Part shown: positions 4,680 through 5,250 of the stretch, piece after piece
Position numbering within the stretch: the stretch's first letter is position 1
Layout of the letters: each line of letters starts with the position of its first letter
Assembly (NCBI GenBank): GCA_027297025.1
Contig: JAPUIM010000521.1
Coordinates: 1-5,250, forward strand
Length of the DNA: 5,250 nt
Reading direction: 5' to 3'
Source: Bacteroidota bacterium
GTDB lineage: Bacteria; Bacteroidota; Bacteroidia; Cytophagales; Cyclobacteriaceae
Made by a program: the position numbers and the translations under genes
Notes under the pieces: generated by a model
What the model saw: the letters and a program-made list of their open reading frames with translations, nothing else
The model's database searches: none
What the model was told of the DNA's origin: nothing

Positions 4680-5250
4680 ATGAAATTAAGTGAAAAAGGA
4701 TGGTTAAGCGCTTACATTGACTACAGAAAAAATCACTTTGGGGAAAGCCAGTTGGCATCTTCCGAACACCCGGACTACGCCCTTTACAAATTGCTCCAAC
4801 CTACAGGTATGTTGTATGGGTCACCGGTAAAACCCGAAAACCTCGATCCTGCGGAATTTGCTGTTCTAACAGAACACGACAAATTGAAAGTCTTACTGGC
4901 TGAAAGTTTAATTAATGCAGCTCTTCTAATCGATCTAAAAAACATTTCCAATTCCACGGATTTCAGTCACAAATTAGATATTACAGTCGAAAATATTACA
5001 AATTTTTATAACCAGATCTATCCCGAAATCGCCATAAGTAATCGGACCCTTTTTGGAGGAAGGAAAAATCCAGTGAGTGTCGCTGAAAAGATTATTGAAA
5101 GACGGATCGCCAAAATGCCTGCAAGTGATGAGGGCTTTTGGAGCCACTTCTTCTACAACACATTGGTATTTCTGGATATCTACTTTTTTGGCCAATGGAT
5201 CCACACTAGCCTTGAATCATCAGTGAGTCAATTTTTCATTCAGGAAAAGG
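4680..5250 (+). CDS. Unrecognised protein, 3' end outside the window
   Basis: An ATG at 4680 opens a frame of 190 codons with no stop before the window edge. The protein starts MKLSEKGWLSAYIDYRKNHF, has no signal peptide, and contains a leucine-rich helix (about 66-88) followed by a polar segment. Near residues 138-175 there is a conserved-looking block with ERRIAKMP, then FWSHFFYNTLVFLDIYFFGQ. This block is aromatic and hydrophobic but is interrupted by polar and acidic residues, so it reads as a buried or amphipathic helix rather than a clear TM segment. It starts 27 bp after the TerB-like gene, so the two are probably cotranscribed and may work together; a further domain may follow beyond the edge. 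I do not recognise the family. Codon use resembles that of the neighbours, so the frame is convincing as a gene. Confidence 0.8.
   Translation, partial: MKLSEKGWLSAYIDYRKNHFGESQLASSEHPDYALYKLLQPTGMLYGSPVKPENLDPAEFAVLTEHDKLKVLLAESLINAALLIDLKNISNSTDFSHKLDITVENITNFYNQIYPEIAISNRTLFGGRKNPVSVAEKIIERRIAKMPASDEGFWSHFFYNTLVFLDIYFFGQWIHTSLESSVSQFFIQEK

Noticed and set aside
4974..5204. 76-codon minus-strand open frame near the right end
   Set aside because: It overlaps the longer plus-strand frame opening at 4680, which has normal composition, follows a gene by 27 bp and runs to the window edge.

Overview
The window looks like a chromosomal stretch from a member of the Bacteroidota (a Cytophagales- or Flavobacteriia-like environmental bacterium is a guess). 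The reasons are: three lipoprotein precursors, two of them with a Lys-Asp-Asp/Glu motif just after the lipidated cysteine; two DUF4382 proteins; an ECF sigma factor followed by a single-TM protein that ends in an outer-membrane-like beta-barrel; A-rich leaders with little or no Shine-Dalgarno sequence; and modest GC content. All supported genes are on the + strand.

Region 1 (1-198) may hold the last 20 codons of an upstream gene, then an AT-rich leader with a 12-bp palindrome. Region 2 (199-2643) is a tight three-gene unit. It encodes a putative surface lipoprotein, an ECF sigma-70 factor 11 bp later, and a protein with a cytosolic N-terminus, one TM helix, a long periplasmic linker and a C-terminal barrel of about eight strands. 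That last architecture matches the dual membrane-spanning anti-sigma factors (Dma, with partner sigma Das) described in Bacteroides. The unit could pass an outer-membrane or surface state to transcription, with the lipoprotein as a possible third component.

Region 3 (2644-2762) is a 119-bp intergenic stretch with adjacent inverted repeats and a short direct repeat, and is the best candidate promoter/operator in the window. Region 4 (2763-5250) is a closely spaced series: two paralogous DUF4382 lipoproteins (the first with an extra C-terminal domain, the second with an Asp/Asn tail encoded by a GAT repeat), a small TerB-like helical protein, and an unrecognised gene that runs off the window end.

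The most interesting object is the lipoprotein / sigma / dual-membrane anti-sigma module. The lipoprotein and the two downstream DUF4382 proteins share a short P-x-G...R/K-L-x-[IL]-G motif, so the downstream genes may be functionally linked to, or targets of, the module. That link is inference. No RNA genes, CRISPR arrays, insertion sequences or convincing intrinsic terminators were seen.
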